Shown here piece after piece: positions 19,401-28,969 of a stretch of DNA of 28,969 nucleotides. Position numbers and translations under genes: made by a program. Below the pieces are notes generated by a model. That model searched no databases. It saw only the letters and a program-made list of their open reading frames with translations, and was not told the DNA's origin. The first letter of the stretch is position 1; the number at the start of each line of letters is the position of its first letter. Origin of the DNA: Silene noctiflora (taxonomy: Eukaryota; Streptophyta; Magnoliopsida; Caryophyllales; Caryophyllaceae). The stretch covers positions 12,630 through 41,598 of the forward strand of contig VHZZ01007669.1 of assembly GCA_009801015.1 (NCBI GenBank), given 5' to 3'.

Positions 19401-22400
19401 ATTTTGAAGCTCGATGTAAAAAGAAAAAGTTTTACCTCTTAAGTTCTAACCAAAACATGGAATCTGATGTGCTTATTGTAGAGCTTCTATTTAGGCAAAA
19501 CTGCTGTGTAGACTGCTGTTTTTGCTGGATCCTCTTTTTCTGATGATGACTGAAACAATATATGCCACAGTCTGGATATCATGCTGATGTACATAAACAA
19601 TCGTTGATGCTGCCCTCTAATTGCAGGTTAAACATATTGGCCGAGCTCCTTATGTTTGGTGACCGCGAGTTTTACAAGGATTGGTGGAATGCAAGAACAT
19701 TTGAAGAGGTATACATTTATCTTAAGTTTCAGCGAATGCCCATAGGAATACATGAGTTGCTAATGGTTTTTTTTTGTGTGAACTCTATTTTGTTGCATGT
19801 GCTTGCTACATTGATAACTTTGCATCAGTATTGGAGAATGTGGAATATGGTATGTATCCTTACTGAGTACTGTCTATTTAAGTATTTATGAGGTTTGCTG
19901 GAGATGTATTTCTATCCCATTGCCCACAGTATTAGGTAGTTATGTTTAGAAGGCTTGATACAGTGAGCTAGCCAGTTTGGATAAAGAGAGTTCACTATGT
20001 CCGTTCTGTTAATTTTGTTTTTAGAATGGATGGATGAGAACTGAGAAAAAAACTTCTAGGTGGATTAAAATATGCTCGAAATGGACAAGTAGCAGACAAA
20101 ATAATAGGGAATTATATTCAAATTTTGAGGGAGAACTGTTTTCTTTGACCCTTGCTTAATAATCACGTTGGGGAACTTTTGGGGGACCCTTGCCAAAAAA
20201 ACCGAAATGGCGTGGATGTAGAGTAACACGTGCTGCCAGTTTAAATGATTCGCATCCCAGCGTATAAAATTCATTTATAAGATGTGTCATTTTAGCTTCA
20301 ACTGCTATATTCATGTTATTAAAATTTATTACATATGTACTGTCCATTCATAGAATTCACTTGTTTTGCCACAGCCTGTACATAAATGGATGGTTCGGCA
20401 TATCTATTTTCCATGCTTGCGGAATGGAATATCAAAGGTTTGACACTACTTTGCAAAATGTGTTCTGTTCTGGATCATTATGGCTTAGATGCTTGTTGTC
20501 CAATTTCTCTTTCTGTCAATGATCTCTGACAGATGGTTATACTGGATTTATGTGCGCTTCCTCTTAAGTCTTGGTGAACCAATTGGTAGACAACAGTCAT
20601 CCAGCAGTATAGACATTTAAAGATTTATTCATACTACATAAACAAGTTGTCTTCTTATCAATTCATCATTAAGAAAATCTGTTTGGCTGCTGACTACAGT
20701 TCATTGTCAGAACTCGGTGTTACTAAGTAGTTCATAACCATGCATTTTCTTCCAGGGAGTTGCGGTGCTGATTGCCTTTCTTATATCGGCCATATTTCAT
20801 GAGGTATATTTTAATTTCAATCTCGTAAATACTTTTGCAATATTAAAGCCACTTTGATGTCCGTTATGATAGGAGTCCTTTCATGTTATAGAGTTCTTCC
20901 TTAAATTGGTAACCGACACTAGCAACGAGCATGATTTGAAGTCATTTTAGGATTCTACGTCTAGTCGAATTAGGCTTTAAGTTACCACAGTATTAAATCT
21001 CAGTTTTAATTGCTGTCGTAGTATTGGTTGCCACGGCATATTCTCGCTAAATAACTGTCATATCACCGTAAAACGTGCTAAAATGCGTCGCAGTAAACTC
21101 GAAAACCTTTTATAGCTCCGTCACGTAGCGGTGTCGTGGAAGATATTTAAAACAATGGCTTTAACCTTTGATAGCCTAGTTTATAGCCAGATTGCTATGA
21201 TGAAATTCAGGGGTTAACAATGAAACTTCACATGCGCAAAGCTTTGGTATTAGGAGTAATCTAGATAGGTCTGTTCTCTGCCCTTGTAGCCTTGCCTATT
21301 GTCTATCCTTTGGCATCCTCTTTGTGTCACTAATATACATAACACCCCGCCTCCAATGGAAAGATCCTCCATTTAATACAAGAAGAAAGTCCAGGATCCC
21401 TTCCACAAAATGGAAATAATTTTACGTTTTCTTGGTTTTGCGTATCAAAGAAAAGGCAAAAACGTGATTTACCTCTTGTTTATCTTCATTTTTGTCTTGT
21501 TTGTTGTCGATATCGTTTTATTCGTTGTTTAAATCAAGTTGTTGGTTGTTGAAATCCTGTTGTTCGTTGTAGAAATAATGGTGTTTGCCGTATGAGCTGA
21601 AAACGATTTTCTATGAAGCGTTGTGAAAATCGTTGACGCTCGTACTTGAAATTGAAAAAAGAAACGAAATGAATTTTAGAGTGTTTTAGAGAGAAAGGGC
21701 AAAACTGAAGTTTTATGAAAAGTTGGGGTTAGCTGAGAAAAGTAGGGGCGAAAATATAGAAGCTCCCTTAGATAATAAATATGTTTCATGCTAAAAAAAC
21801 GATAATATCTGATGAGGGATGGATGACGGATTGACGGGTGAGATTAAGCTTTATCCACCCACCATCTATCCGTTTCACCCGTCATCCATGTAAGTCAGAG
21901 TTTTTATCGTTCTTTTTAGGGTAAAGTGAATCGGATTTTGATCGGTTGCAGGTGAAATTGGCATCCTACTAAGTACTAATATATCTTTGAGATACCCGTC
22001 ACTTTTTGTCGGAGTACAGAACACTTGCTCTTTATCTTATATCACAGTGCTCTAGCCTCTATGTCAACTGTTTTTCCATTAAAATGTACAATTTTTGTAT
22101 CATGTTTTGCCCTCACAAAGTCACAAGGTCTCGAATTGTATTCTTTCTTTTTGTATGTATGACCAAATGTGGATTTGTCAAGTGATCTTTCAAAGCATTC
22201 TTGTACGAAGTTCTAACAGTTTTTCCCCTTGCAACGTTATACACTTTTTGCTAGAATTTTGTGGTTACATCTTGGTCAAAATATTCTTGTCAGTCAGCCT
22301 CAAAACTAAAACGAAGTAGGAAGTACAAATCTATTTAGCTTGGATAATTTACAAATTAATAACACAAGACTAAATCTTATTCAAATGTTTGGTAATTCAC

Positions 22401-23275
22401 TCTTACAGGCTTGCTACTACCATGGGGACATATTGCCACATTAGGGCACAAACCTTTCGTAATTGTCTCTGCATCATATACTGTGAACACAAACCTTAAC
22501 TGACGGTGTAGGCTTTATTTAGCCTTTGACTCTTTGAGAGCTTGAAGTATTACAGTAGTGTTTTTACCGTGAGTGCAACCGATAAACCCTCTAAAGAGAA
22601 GGAAAATTGTCAGTATTGAACTAATAAATGTTTCATGTATGTTTTCTAATTTCTAGTTGTTGATTTTGACATGCTATGCAAACACATTTGATTCTGTTTT
22701 GCAGCTTTGCATAGCCGTTCCTTGCCATATCTTTAAACTATGGGCGTTCTTGGGCATTATGTTTCAGGTAAATAATTCATTTAGCCTGTCCAAATTTTTA
22801 AATTTCTTTTCTTTTTTAGTGATCGGCCTAAGAAATCGCTCCAGTAGCTGATACTGCTGTGACATATTTCTGTTACAGGTTCCGTTGGTTTTGATAACAA
22901 ATTATCTGCAGAGGAAATTCCAGAATTCAATGGTATGTATGAGGGTATTTTTTATTCGTTTCAGTTTGATCTAAGAGTTAACCAGGTAACACAGCCATTC
23001 GCTGACCTGCGTAATAAGAATATGCACACACACACATATAGAGATGAACATATCATTGTGATCCGTCTGTTCTCTCTTTATGGTTAGTTTGTTGTTCTGC
23101 AACATACAATCAGGGATTTTTTTTTGGCATGTCTGCTACAAATTTCTGAACCTAATTTCGTCTATTTCAGGTGGGGAACATGATCTTTTGGTTTATTTTC
23201 AGCATTTTTGGTCAACCGATGTGTGTGCTACTATATTACCACGATTTAATGAACAGAAAAGGCCAGTTATCATAG
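10479..23275 (+). CDS. DGAT1: Diacylglycerol O-acyltransferase 1 (DGAT1), 16 exons
   Basis: Catalyses acyl-CoA + 1,2-diacylglycerol to triacylglycerol, the final step of seed and leaf oil synthesis; a multi-span ER membrane enzyme of the MBOAT family. Exons: 10479-10772, 14428-14508, 14629-14702, 14821-14896, 15163-15230, 16007-16130, 16556-16642, 17160-17261, 17348-17484, 19627-19708, 19829-19849, 20375-20437, 20756-20803, 22705-22767, 22879-22932, 23171-23275. They join in frame to 492 residues; all introns are GT-AG. Exon 1 encodes the variable acidic N-terminus (1 to about 75), then APAHRKIKESPLSSDAIFRQ. The FYKDWWN motif lies at 363-369 and the likely catalytic His at 418 (SAIFHE). The C-terminus is YYHDLMNRKGQLS. 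An in-frame stop at 10452 supports the start. Sixteen exons and about 500 residues match known plant DGAT1 genes. No breaks were found, so it looks functional. Exon borders are my own reading and the UTRs are undefined. Confidence 0.96.
10858..10972. repeat. Possible small fold-back element (TGTGAGACGGT type) in DGAT1 intron 1
   Basis: CTTGTGTGAGACGGTTTTA near the left end is mirrored imperfectly by GAACGTCTCATATGAGTG near the right end. A further TTGTGTGAGATCGTTTA follows at about 10995. A similar TGTGAGACGGT motif occurs near 860 in the left LTR. The ends are degenerate and no target duplication was found. Confidence 0.4.
11991..11998. repeat. 8-bp target-site duplication of the hAT-type element, left copy
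   Basis: GTCGTAAC, repeated exactly at 12676-12683. Eight-base duplications are the rule for hAT transposons. Confidence 0.85.
11999..12675. mobile_element. Non-autonomous hAT-type element in DGAT1 intron 1
   Basis: The ends are perfect inverted repeats, TAGGGATGTCA and TGACATCCCTA, flanked by the 8-bp duplication GTCGTAAC. Next to the ends lie G-rich (left, GGGGCGGGGTGGG) and C-rich (right, AACCCGCCCCGC) stretches that also pair. 535 of its bases are N, so no content can be read. The total of 677 bp depends on whether the gap length is real. TSD length and terminal sequence fit hAT MITEs of plants. Confidence 0.85.
12046..12580. other. Assembly gap (535 N)
   Basis: A run of N lying wholly inside the hAT-type element. 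The flanks are GC-rich and self-complementary, a likely cause of the assembly failure. All open frames spanning it are artefacts. Confidence 0.99.
12676..12683. repeat. 8-bp target-site duplication of the hAT-type element, right copy
   Basis: GTCGTAAC, identical to 11991-11998. Confidence 0.85.
12928..13141. mobile_element. Stowaway-type MITE (214 bp) in DGAT1 intron 1
   Basis: The left end CTCCCTCCCATTCACTCATTT pairs with the right end GGGTGAATAGGAGGGAG, and the pairing continues inwards (CTTCCCTCTTCC against GGAAATAGGGAAG). TA lies directly outside both ends (12926-12927, 13142-13143), the Stowaway target. Inside, TTTGGACCACACAAAAC occurs twice in direct order (about 12988 and 13029). No coding capacity. 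Confidence 0.85.
13223..13546. mobile_element. GC-rich fold-back (MITE-like) element in DGAT1 intron 1
   Basis: The left end CTTAGTTTAAAAAGGCGCG is mirrored on the right by GTGCCTTTTAATACTAAA. Both subtermini carry GCGCC/AGGCGC-type words, and an internal GTGCTCCTCATTTT is repeated (about 13449 and 13486). The G+C content is well above that of the rest of the intron. No exact target duplication was found, so the borders are approximate and the superfamily is not assigned. Confidence 0.5.
14703..14820 (+). other. DGAT1 intron 3 with long poly(T) tract at its acceptor
   Basis: This 118-bp intron has an uninterrupted T run of about 18-19 bases ending roughly ten bases before the TTTGTAG acceptor of exon 4. 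It serves as an extreme polypyrimidine tract. Length variation here could alter splicing. Confidence 0.75.
15231..16006 (+). other. DGAT1 intron 5
   Basis: 776 bp between exons 5 and 6, interrupting an Arg codon after its second base. It contains a T12-14 run near 15722. No repeat or gene recognised. The apparent minus-strand frame across exon 6 is a shadow. Confidence 0.8.
16131..17159 (+). other. DGAT1 introns 6 and 7 around exon 7
   Basis: Intron 6 (16131-16555) and intron 7 (16643-17159) flank the 87-bp exon 7. Both are AT-rich with normal splice ends, and I see no repeats or genes in them. Confidence 0.8.
17485..19626 (+). other. DGAT1 intron 9 (2.1 kb) with a GC-rich foreign-looking block
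   Basis: The intron splits the Trp codon before LNILAELL. At about 18375-18960 its composition changes: first a C-rich stretch (CCACCAAGCCGCCGCCC), then a G-rich stretch (GGAGGTGGTGATGG type words). Open frames exist on both strands there, but they are low-complexity and not recognisable proteins. A Stowaway-like terminus lies at about 19130-19158. The block is probably an inserted repeat. Confidence 0.6.
19105..19158. mobile_element. One-ended Stowaway-like remnant in DGAT1 intron 9
   Basis: GAGGAGGGAG followed by TA, preceded by GGGAGGAGCAAAAAG, resembles the right arm of a Stowaway MITE. No matching left arm was found upstream, so it is either truncated or chance. Confidence 0.35.
19850..20755 (+). 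other. DGAT1 introns 11 and 12 around exon 12
   Basis: Introns of 525 bp (19850-20374) and 318 bp (20438-20755) flank the 63-bp exon 12. No features beyond splice sites were recognised. Confidence 0.8.
20804..22704 (+). other. DGAT1 intron 13 (1.9 kb)
   Basis: The intron directly follows the catalytic-His exon. It contains an imperfect hairpin at about 21815-21895: ATGGATGACGG on the left and its inverse CCGTCATCCAT on the right, with related CGGATTGACGGGTG and CCGTTTCACCCG inside. A TTGTTG-rich patch lies at about 21490-21590. No gene is evident. The hairpin may be an eroded MITE. Confidence 0.6.
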
Positions 23276-24778
23276 GCTTATTCGACAATGCTGACTTGTG
23301 AGTGAAGTAAATTTCATTCATTGGTTATTATACTTTTATGCCGCTACCCCAAGCAACAGTCTTCACCATTTCATAGCAGCACTCTTGACTTGTTTTTCTG
23401 TACAAACAATTTTGAAGGAGATGGCATTGAAATTATGCTAAATCCAATCACACATGATCAGGATTTTAGCAACTTCTGGGAAATTTGTACATGATCTGCT
23501 TTTGTTTTCCCTTATGTCCTCTATTGATCTGCTCTTCGTAGCAAGGCCCGGGCCGTTTGTTTCTTTTTCTGGAAAGATCATCATTTTGTTTTTGTGAACA
23601 TTGTACCATCTTTAAGCGTTCGGTGGAAGATGAGAAATTGACTAATTTTATCATAACCCGAACTAGTCCATTTTCATCCTTAGTCCTTTCATTTGGTTTT
23701 TGCCAATTTGAGAAATGTTGTAAATTCAAATATATTTAAAGGATTAGTATCAGAAATTCGAAGAATTAGAGGAAGTCTAACTTTATCCATTACACAAGTT
23801 GAAATTTTTGATAAAAGCTGGCAGAGTCTAGCCCGACTACAAAGTTCGACTCGAAATGCTCGAGACCGATTTTAAGTAAGATGGAAATTTGGAAAATAGA
23901 ATTGTCCAGTTTGAGGTCAAACTGAAAACCTTTAAACCAGATTGATTGTTATTCACTCACAACCGAAATCAAAATCGATCTCCATGACGACTTGATTTTA
24001 TATAAAATTGGTCAATTACATGAACCTATAATTCTAAATAAGACCAAGTTGACACTTAACCTGTAAACGTGAATTTTAGAACACAGTATACTAATTTACT
24101 GAGAGGAAAAAGTGCACCTTTTTTTTTTTTTTTTTCTAGCTGCTTATTTCGTAGGAGCTTCCTGATTTAACTAAACAGAACTCATTAGGATGAAAGCAAA
24201 TCAATGTATATATATAAAAAGGGTTTTTTCGAAACACGTGGTAGTCCCCAAGTTTTTTAAAACACTTCAAATAAAAACTTATTCTAAAAATAAATCTTAG
24301 CAGTTATAAAAGATAAATATATTCGTAGTAGTCATTACCTATGTCAATACAAACACTACAATTTTATTGTGTATATATATGCATCTTAGAAATTAAAACA
24401 CCATAATAATACTCCGTAAAGGGTTTACATGTTTCATAATTTTTTCCGTGCGCTCTCTTCTACGTTGTTTGCTTACAATTCTTTTGTTTGTTTGATGCTC
24501 TTTACAATTTGCAAATTGCAAGGATGATACAATAATTCTACTAATTTTGTTATTGATCTATATCTTTATTTACAGGATGTGGTGAATCAGGTTGTTGATG
24601 ATAAGAACAATTTAGAAGAGTGGGCAAGATTAGAAGTGGAACCAACAGTAGTTACAATATACCAGATGAGATGATTGTCTAACTTCTTTACTAACTGCAT
24701 TTTTTGTAATTAATTACTATATTGAACGAACATTCAAAGAATTGGACTTTGAATCACAATAATAACGATATTTGATGG
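23276..24778 (+). other. 3' flank of DGAT1 up to the retrotransposon
   Basis: AT-rich sequence with no recognised gene. It holds a poly(T) run (about 24119-24135), short TA repeats near 24207 and a TACTCCGTA word near 24410. The DGAT1 polyadenylation site must be in the first few hundred bases, but no canonical AATAAA is seen close to the stop. A short exon-like frame lies at 24576-24674. Confidence 0.6.
24576..24674 (+). other. Exon-like open stretch, unrecognised
   Basis: A good splice acceptor (TTTATTTACAG) is followed by 32 sense codons and TGA. The encoded residues (DVVNQVVDDKNNLEEWARLE and onward) are charged, non-repetitive and protein-like. I do not recognise the family. It could be the last exon of a decayed gene, an alternative 3' exon, or chance. 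It ends about 100 bp before the inserted LTR. Confidence 0.25.
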
Positions 24779-25052
24779 TGTTATAGCTAATTTGAGTCAG
24801 TTAGATAGTTTGTTACAATTCTGGTAGTTAGTTACAAGTTGGTTACAAGTTGTAACAGCTGGCTGGTAGTTTGTTACTTTGCCTATAAATACTATCCTGT
24901 AATCATTGATTCATTCATTCAATACATAACTACATTTTCAATCTTCTCTTATCTCTCTCTCTCTCTAAACATCTGTTACTCGAGCTTTCTCTGAGCTCCT
25001 GTAATCCATCTCAGTTTAGTACTCGGATTATCGTAATTCCTGTACTATAACA
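24779..25052 (+). repeat. 5' LTR (274 bp) of the chromovirus-like element
   Basis: It begins TGTTATAG and ends CTATAACA, perfect 8-bp inverted ends with the canonical TG...CA. U3 contains short direct repeats (AGTTACAAGTTGGTTACAAG), then a TATA box. A (TC)n stretch lies at about 24951-24966. The 3' LTR is outside the window. Confidence 0.88.
24884..24891 (+). promoter_or_regulatory. TATA box of the LTR promoter
   Basis: TATAAATA about 105 bp into the LTR, in the expected U3 position for transcription into gag. Confidence 0.6.
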
Positions 25053-25053
25053 C

Positions 25054-25062
25054 TGGTATCAG
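25054..25062 (+). other. Primer binding site (initiator-Met tRNA type)
   Basis: TGGTATCAG one base after the LTR end. Plant elements primed by initiator Met-tRNA start TGGTATCAGAGC; here the match stops after nine bases (TGGTATCAGTAG). Confidence 0.75.
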
Positions 25063-25093
25063 TAGTCTTCGAATCCTGTGACCTCGTGCTTCA

Positions 25094-28000
25094 ATGGCGA
25101 AAGGGAACAAAGAATATGGGCCTGATTTGGACGAAAAATTGAAGTCTTTACAAGAGCAAATTCAACAACAATTGGAAGCACAAAATGCCCAATTACAGCA
25201 GCAGAATAAGGAATATCAGCAGCAAATGGCGGAATTAAGGGTAGAAATGCTGCAATTTATGAAGAATATGGAGAAAAAAAAATCAGGAATTGGGGAAGAT
25301 GATGATGCTGCAAGTGTTCATCCTTCTAAATCTGGGGGTTCCAAGAATTCTGATCCTGGTAACACCAAATCTTCTTATGGGTATACTCCTAAACTCCAAT
25401 TTCCTACTTTTAATGGTCTGAATGCACGTTCTTGGGTAAAGAAATGCAAACGATACTTTAATTTGTGTAGAATTCCAGAAGAGCAACGAATTGATTTAAT
25501 GTCTTTACACATGTTAGACAAGGGAGAAATCTAGGTAAATAGTTATTTGGGAATTGTTAAACAGATTGAATGAGAAATTTTTGTGACTGATTTGTATGCT
25601 AGATTTCCTGATAATCATGAGAATAATGTTGTGGAATTGTTTAACAAATTAGAACAAACTGGATCTTTGGAGGATTATGTAGATGAATTTGAGTCTTTAA
25701 AAGCTTTCATGTTGCAAAGAAATAAATGCTTAACTGAGGATTATTTTGTGGAGAGTTTTGTTGGAGGATTGAAACCTAGTTTAAAGCCATTTGTTAGGGC
25801 ATTTCAGCCTACCACTATTGCTAAGGCACTTGAAATTGCTCGTTTACAAGAAGAGAATTTGTCTATGGCCAGAACATTCAATAAAATCAACTACCCTGCA
25901 AAATCCTTCACTGAAACTTCCAAACAGCCACCTTTATTACCCACGCCTTCATTTGCTAAGCCTACGTATACAACTCAATCCAAACCAGTCATTTCTCCTA
26001 CTGCTAGTGTGGGATCAAATACTGAGAAGCCATTGAAAATGCCCACCAGAAAGGAAATGGATGAAATAAAGGCCAAAGGCCTTTGCATGTATTGTGGAGA
26101 TCCTTATACCCCTGGTCATCACCTTACACACAAAAAACCCACTTTATTTTGGATTGAAACTGATGATAAGGAAGACTGTCAGGATGATTATGAGTCTTTA
26201 GAAGAGGAGGAAGGTCTGTCTGTGGCTTGTATATCTGTCAATGCTATCACTGGTTCTACTAACTTTCAAACCATGAGGGTAACTGGATTTCACAACAAAA
26301 AACCATTACAAATTTTGATTGACAGTGGTAGTACCCACAACTTTGTGGATGAAGGAACTGCTAAGAAACTTGGGTGTCAAATAGACCAAATTCATCCTAA
26401 AGCAGTTAAAGTGGCAGATGGAAACCAGATAATAGTGAAACAAATTTGTAAAGGTTTTTCATGGAAGTTACAGATCACCACCTTCATTTCAGACTTGATG
26501 GTTTTACCCTTAGGATGTTGTGATATTGTTTTAGGGGTTCAATGGTTGTCTTCCTTGGGACCAATCATTTGGGATTTTCAACAATTAACAATGGAATTTC
26601 ACTTACATGGGACAAAGCATTTGTTGAGGGGTCTAGCAGCAAAAAAGTTTAAATCTATAGGTGGGAAGCACATGAATAAATTGTTTGATCAACAGGGGCA
26701 GTTTGCTTTACTACAAGTTTATGACATGCCTTTCCCATGTTGTACTGAACAAAGTGACTGCTCATTGTTAATGGTTGCTCCTGAACCTGAGGGTAGTGGT
26801 GCACTGGACACCATAATAACTAGGTATGACGGACTATTTAAGGAACCCACTGACCTACCTCCATCTAGACAGAAATTTGATCACGGGATTCCAGTTAAAA
26901 AGGGCTCACATCCTATGAATAAGAGACCTTATAAATACCATGTCTTACAAAAAAATATTATTGAGAAGATGGTGAATGAAATGTTGGACAAAGGAGTAAT
27001 TCAAAATAGCTGTAGCATTTATGCCTCTCCAGTAGTTCTTGTTGGTAAGAAATATGGATCATGGAGGTTATGTGTGGATTATAGGAACCTCAATAATCAA
27101 ATTGTGAAGGATAAGTTTTCTATTCCCCTTTTGGATGATTTATTGGATGAACTTGGTGGAGCTACTGTATTCACTAAATTGGACATTAGGGCTGGTTACC
27201 ATCAGTTGAGAATGCACAAAGAGGATGTATACAAGACAGCCTTTAAGACACATGAAGGGCACTATGAATTTGTGGTCATGCCATTTAGGCTTACTAATGC
27301 CCCTGCTTCCTTTCAAGGTCTTATGAATCACATTTTGAAACCTTTCCTCAGAAAATTTGTGTTGGTATTTTTTGATGACATATTGATCTATATCAAGGAT
27401 CAAGATTCTCATCTGGAGAACGTTGAGTGTGTCTTTGCTACACTTCAATCCAATAATTTGTTTTTGAAAAAAAAACAAGTGTGCTTTTGCTGTTGACAAG
27501 GTAGAATACCTAGGCCGCTATATCTCTGCAGCAGGGGTCTCTACTGATCCAAATAAGGTTGTTGCAGTCAACTCATGGCCTATTCCTTCCACTCTCAAGG
27601 AATTAAGGAGATTTTTGGGATTATATGGTTACTATAGAAGGTTTGTTAAAGGCTATGGGCAAATTGCAAAGCCACTTACTGATTTGCTGAAAAAGGAAAA
27701 GTTTTAATGAAGAAGCTCAAAGAGCTTTTAACACTCTCAAGGGTTTGTTATGTGAATCTCCAGTATTAAAACTCCCTGACTTTAATGCTGAGTTTGTCAT
27801 TGAAACTGATGCTTCAGGGGATGGCATTGGGGCTGTGCTCATGCAGCAGGGTCATCCTTTAGCTTATATGAGTAAGGCCTTGAGTCCCAAAAATCAAGTT
27901 AAAACAGCTAATGAAAGGGAATTGATTGTTGTGGTTTATGCTGTTCAGAAATGGAGTTCATATCTTCTTAATAGACATTTTATTATTAAGACAGATAAAA

Positions 28001-28969
28001 AAAGCTTGAAACACCTCCTGGAACAGAAAATTTCTACCCCCTGTCAACAAGACTTAATGACAAAACTCATGGGCTATGATTTTGAAATCCAATATAAGAA
28101 AGGATCTGGGAACAAAGTAGCAGATGCCCTATCAAGGCTACCCAATTCAGCTTTTTCCCTGATGGCCCTAAATGCTGATCAAACAGACTTATATAAAAGG
28201 GTGGTTGAATCCTGGGAATTGGATTCTGATGTTAAAAAGCTTATTGAGGAGCTCACAATAAATCCTTCCCTTCACAAGTACCATACTTGGTGTAATTCAC
28301 AACTGCGGAGGAAAGGGAGATTGGTAGTGGGATCTAATATCGAGTTGAGGAAGGACATATTGAAATGGTTTCATAATTCTTCAATGGGTGGACATTCAGG
28401 AAGAGATACTACCTTACACAAGGTTCAGTCTCTATTTTATTGGAAAGGTATAAAAAAAAGATATTCAAGAACATATTCGTACTTGTGATGTGTGTCAAAG
28501 GTGCAAATATGACAATGCTAAATACCATGGTATGTTACAACCCTTACCAGTACCTCATACTATTTGGTCTTGTGTTTCCATGGATTTTATAGAAGGCTTG
28601 CCTACCTCAAATGGGAAGAATGTCATTTTTGTGATAGTCCACAGGGTGATTAAAGCAGCACATTTTGTCGCCTTGGCTCACTCTTTTTCTGCTCTATCTG
28701 TGGCTCAAGCCTACATGGATAATGTTTTCAAGTTACATGGTTTGCCAGACTCAATCATGAGTGATAGAGATTCTATTTTCCTTAGTAATTTCTGGGATGA
28801 ATTGTTCAAAATTCAAGGTATTGAATTGTTAAGGTCCACTGCCTACCACCCTCAAACAGATGGCCAGATAGAGGTGGTCAATGGATGTCTTGAGACCTAC
28901 CTAAGGTGCATGTGTCATGAACACCCTCATACATGGAGCAAGTGGCTTCCCTTAGCTGAATGGTGGCAT
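25094..28969 (+). pseudogene. gag-pol polyprotein gene of the Ty3/gypsy element, broken
   Basis: Gag begins at 25094 with a Gln-rich coiled coil, then PTFNGLNARSWVKKCKRYF. In-frame stops lie at 25532 (TAG) and 25571 (TGA), both where related proteins have Trp. The same frame continues to about 27476. The zinc knuckle (CMYCGDPYTPGHH) lacks its last Cys. Protease is LIDSGSTHNFVD (DSG at 26321). Reverse transcriptase has LCVDYRNLN and FFDDILIY (DD at 27374-27379). Frameshifts occur at an A9 run (27467-27475), near 27703, and at an A8 run (28452-28459). RNase H starts near ETDASGDGIGAVL (Asp at 27808). Integrase keeps a GGHSG/CDVCQRC zinc region and the catalytic triad: Asp at 28583, Asp at 28763 and Glu at 28871. 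It is open to the window edge. The proteins would copy and insert the element; this copy cannot make an intact polyprotein as read. Confidence 0.9.

Larger units (their letters stand above)
24779..28969 (+). mobile_element. Ty3/gypsy LTR retrotransposon (chromovirus-like), 3' part beyond the window
   Basis: 5' LTR (24779-25052), primer site (25054), then gag, protease, reverse transcriptase, RNase H and integrase in Ty3/gypsy order, running off the window within integrase. The short LTR, initiator-Met-type primer site and single gag-pol frame fit plant chromoviruses such as the Reina group; the clade is inference. It lies in the same orientation as DGAT1, 1.5 kb downstream of its stop codon. 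The copy carries two in-frame stops and three frameshifts. Confidence 0.92.

Noticed and set aside
24405-24425. TACTCCGTA as a MITE end
   Set aside because: A single short word without a partner end or target duplication.
1-28969. CRISPR array, rRNA, tRNA or bacterial-type system
   Set aside because: No regularly spaced repeats, no RNA gene signatures, and the window is clearly plant nuclear DNA.

Overview
This is a plant nuclear DNA window: long AT-rich introns with GT-AG borders, a plant disease-resistance NLR gene, a plant-type DGAT1 gene, and several kinds of plant transposable element. Short repeat signatures such as TACTCCGTA and TGTGAGACGGT suggest a eudicot, perhaps of the Caryophyllales; that placement is inference only. 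Two single-base ambiguities and a 535-base N gap show it is a draft assembly.

Layout. 1-1284 looks like part of a long LTR on the minus strand that has landed inside the gag gene of another LTR retrotransposon. 1285-3774 is that older minus-strand Ty3/gypsy (TAT/Ogre-like) element: truncated, frameshifted gag, primer binding site and a 602-bp LTR. 4175-6886 is one uninterrupted coiled-coil NLR of the RPS5/RPS2-like type, with two inverted W-box cores about 140-165 bp upstream of its start. 6887-8519 is its 3' flank, with a decayed Stowaway-like MITE. 8532-9621 is a 5'-truncated LINE on the minus strand, bracketed by a 12-13 bp target-site duplication. 9634-10478 is the upstream region of DGAT1.

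10479-23275 is a complete 16-exon DGAT1 (acyl-CoA:diacylglycerol acyltransferase 1). The exons join in frame to 492 codons plus a stop, with every intron GT-AG. Its first intron (3.7 kb) has collected at least three, probably four, short inverted-repeat elements. One is a hAT-type element with a perfect 8-bp target-site duplication that contains the assembly gap. 24779-28969 is a second Ty3/gypsy element (plus strand) cut by the window edge: a 274-bp LTR, a Met-initiator-type primer site, and gag-pol broken by two in-frame stops and three frameshifts.

The two host genes are unrelated in function: intracellular immune receptor and triacylglycerol synthesis in the ER. I found no operon-like cluster, CRISPR array or clearly new biological system. 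What is notable is the layered transposon history around two intact genes, the transposon-loaded DGAT1 introns, and a few unexplained segments (intron 9, intron 13, and an exon-like stretch at 24576-24674).
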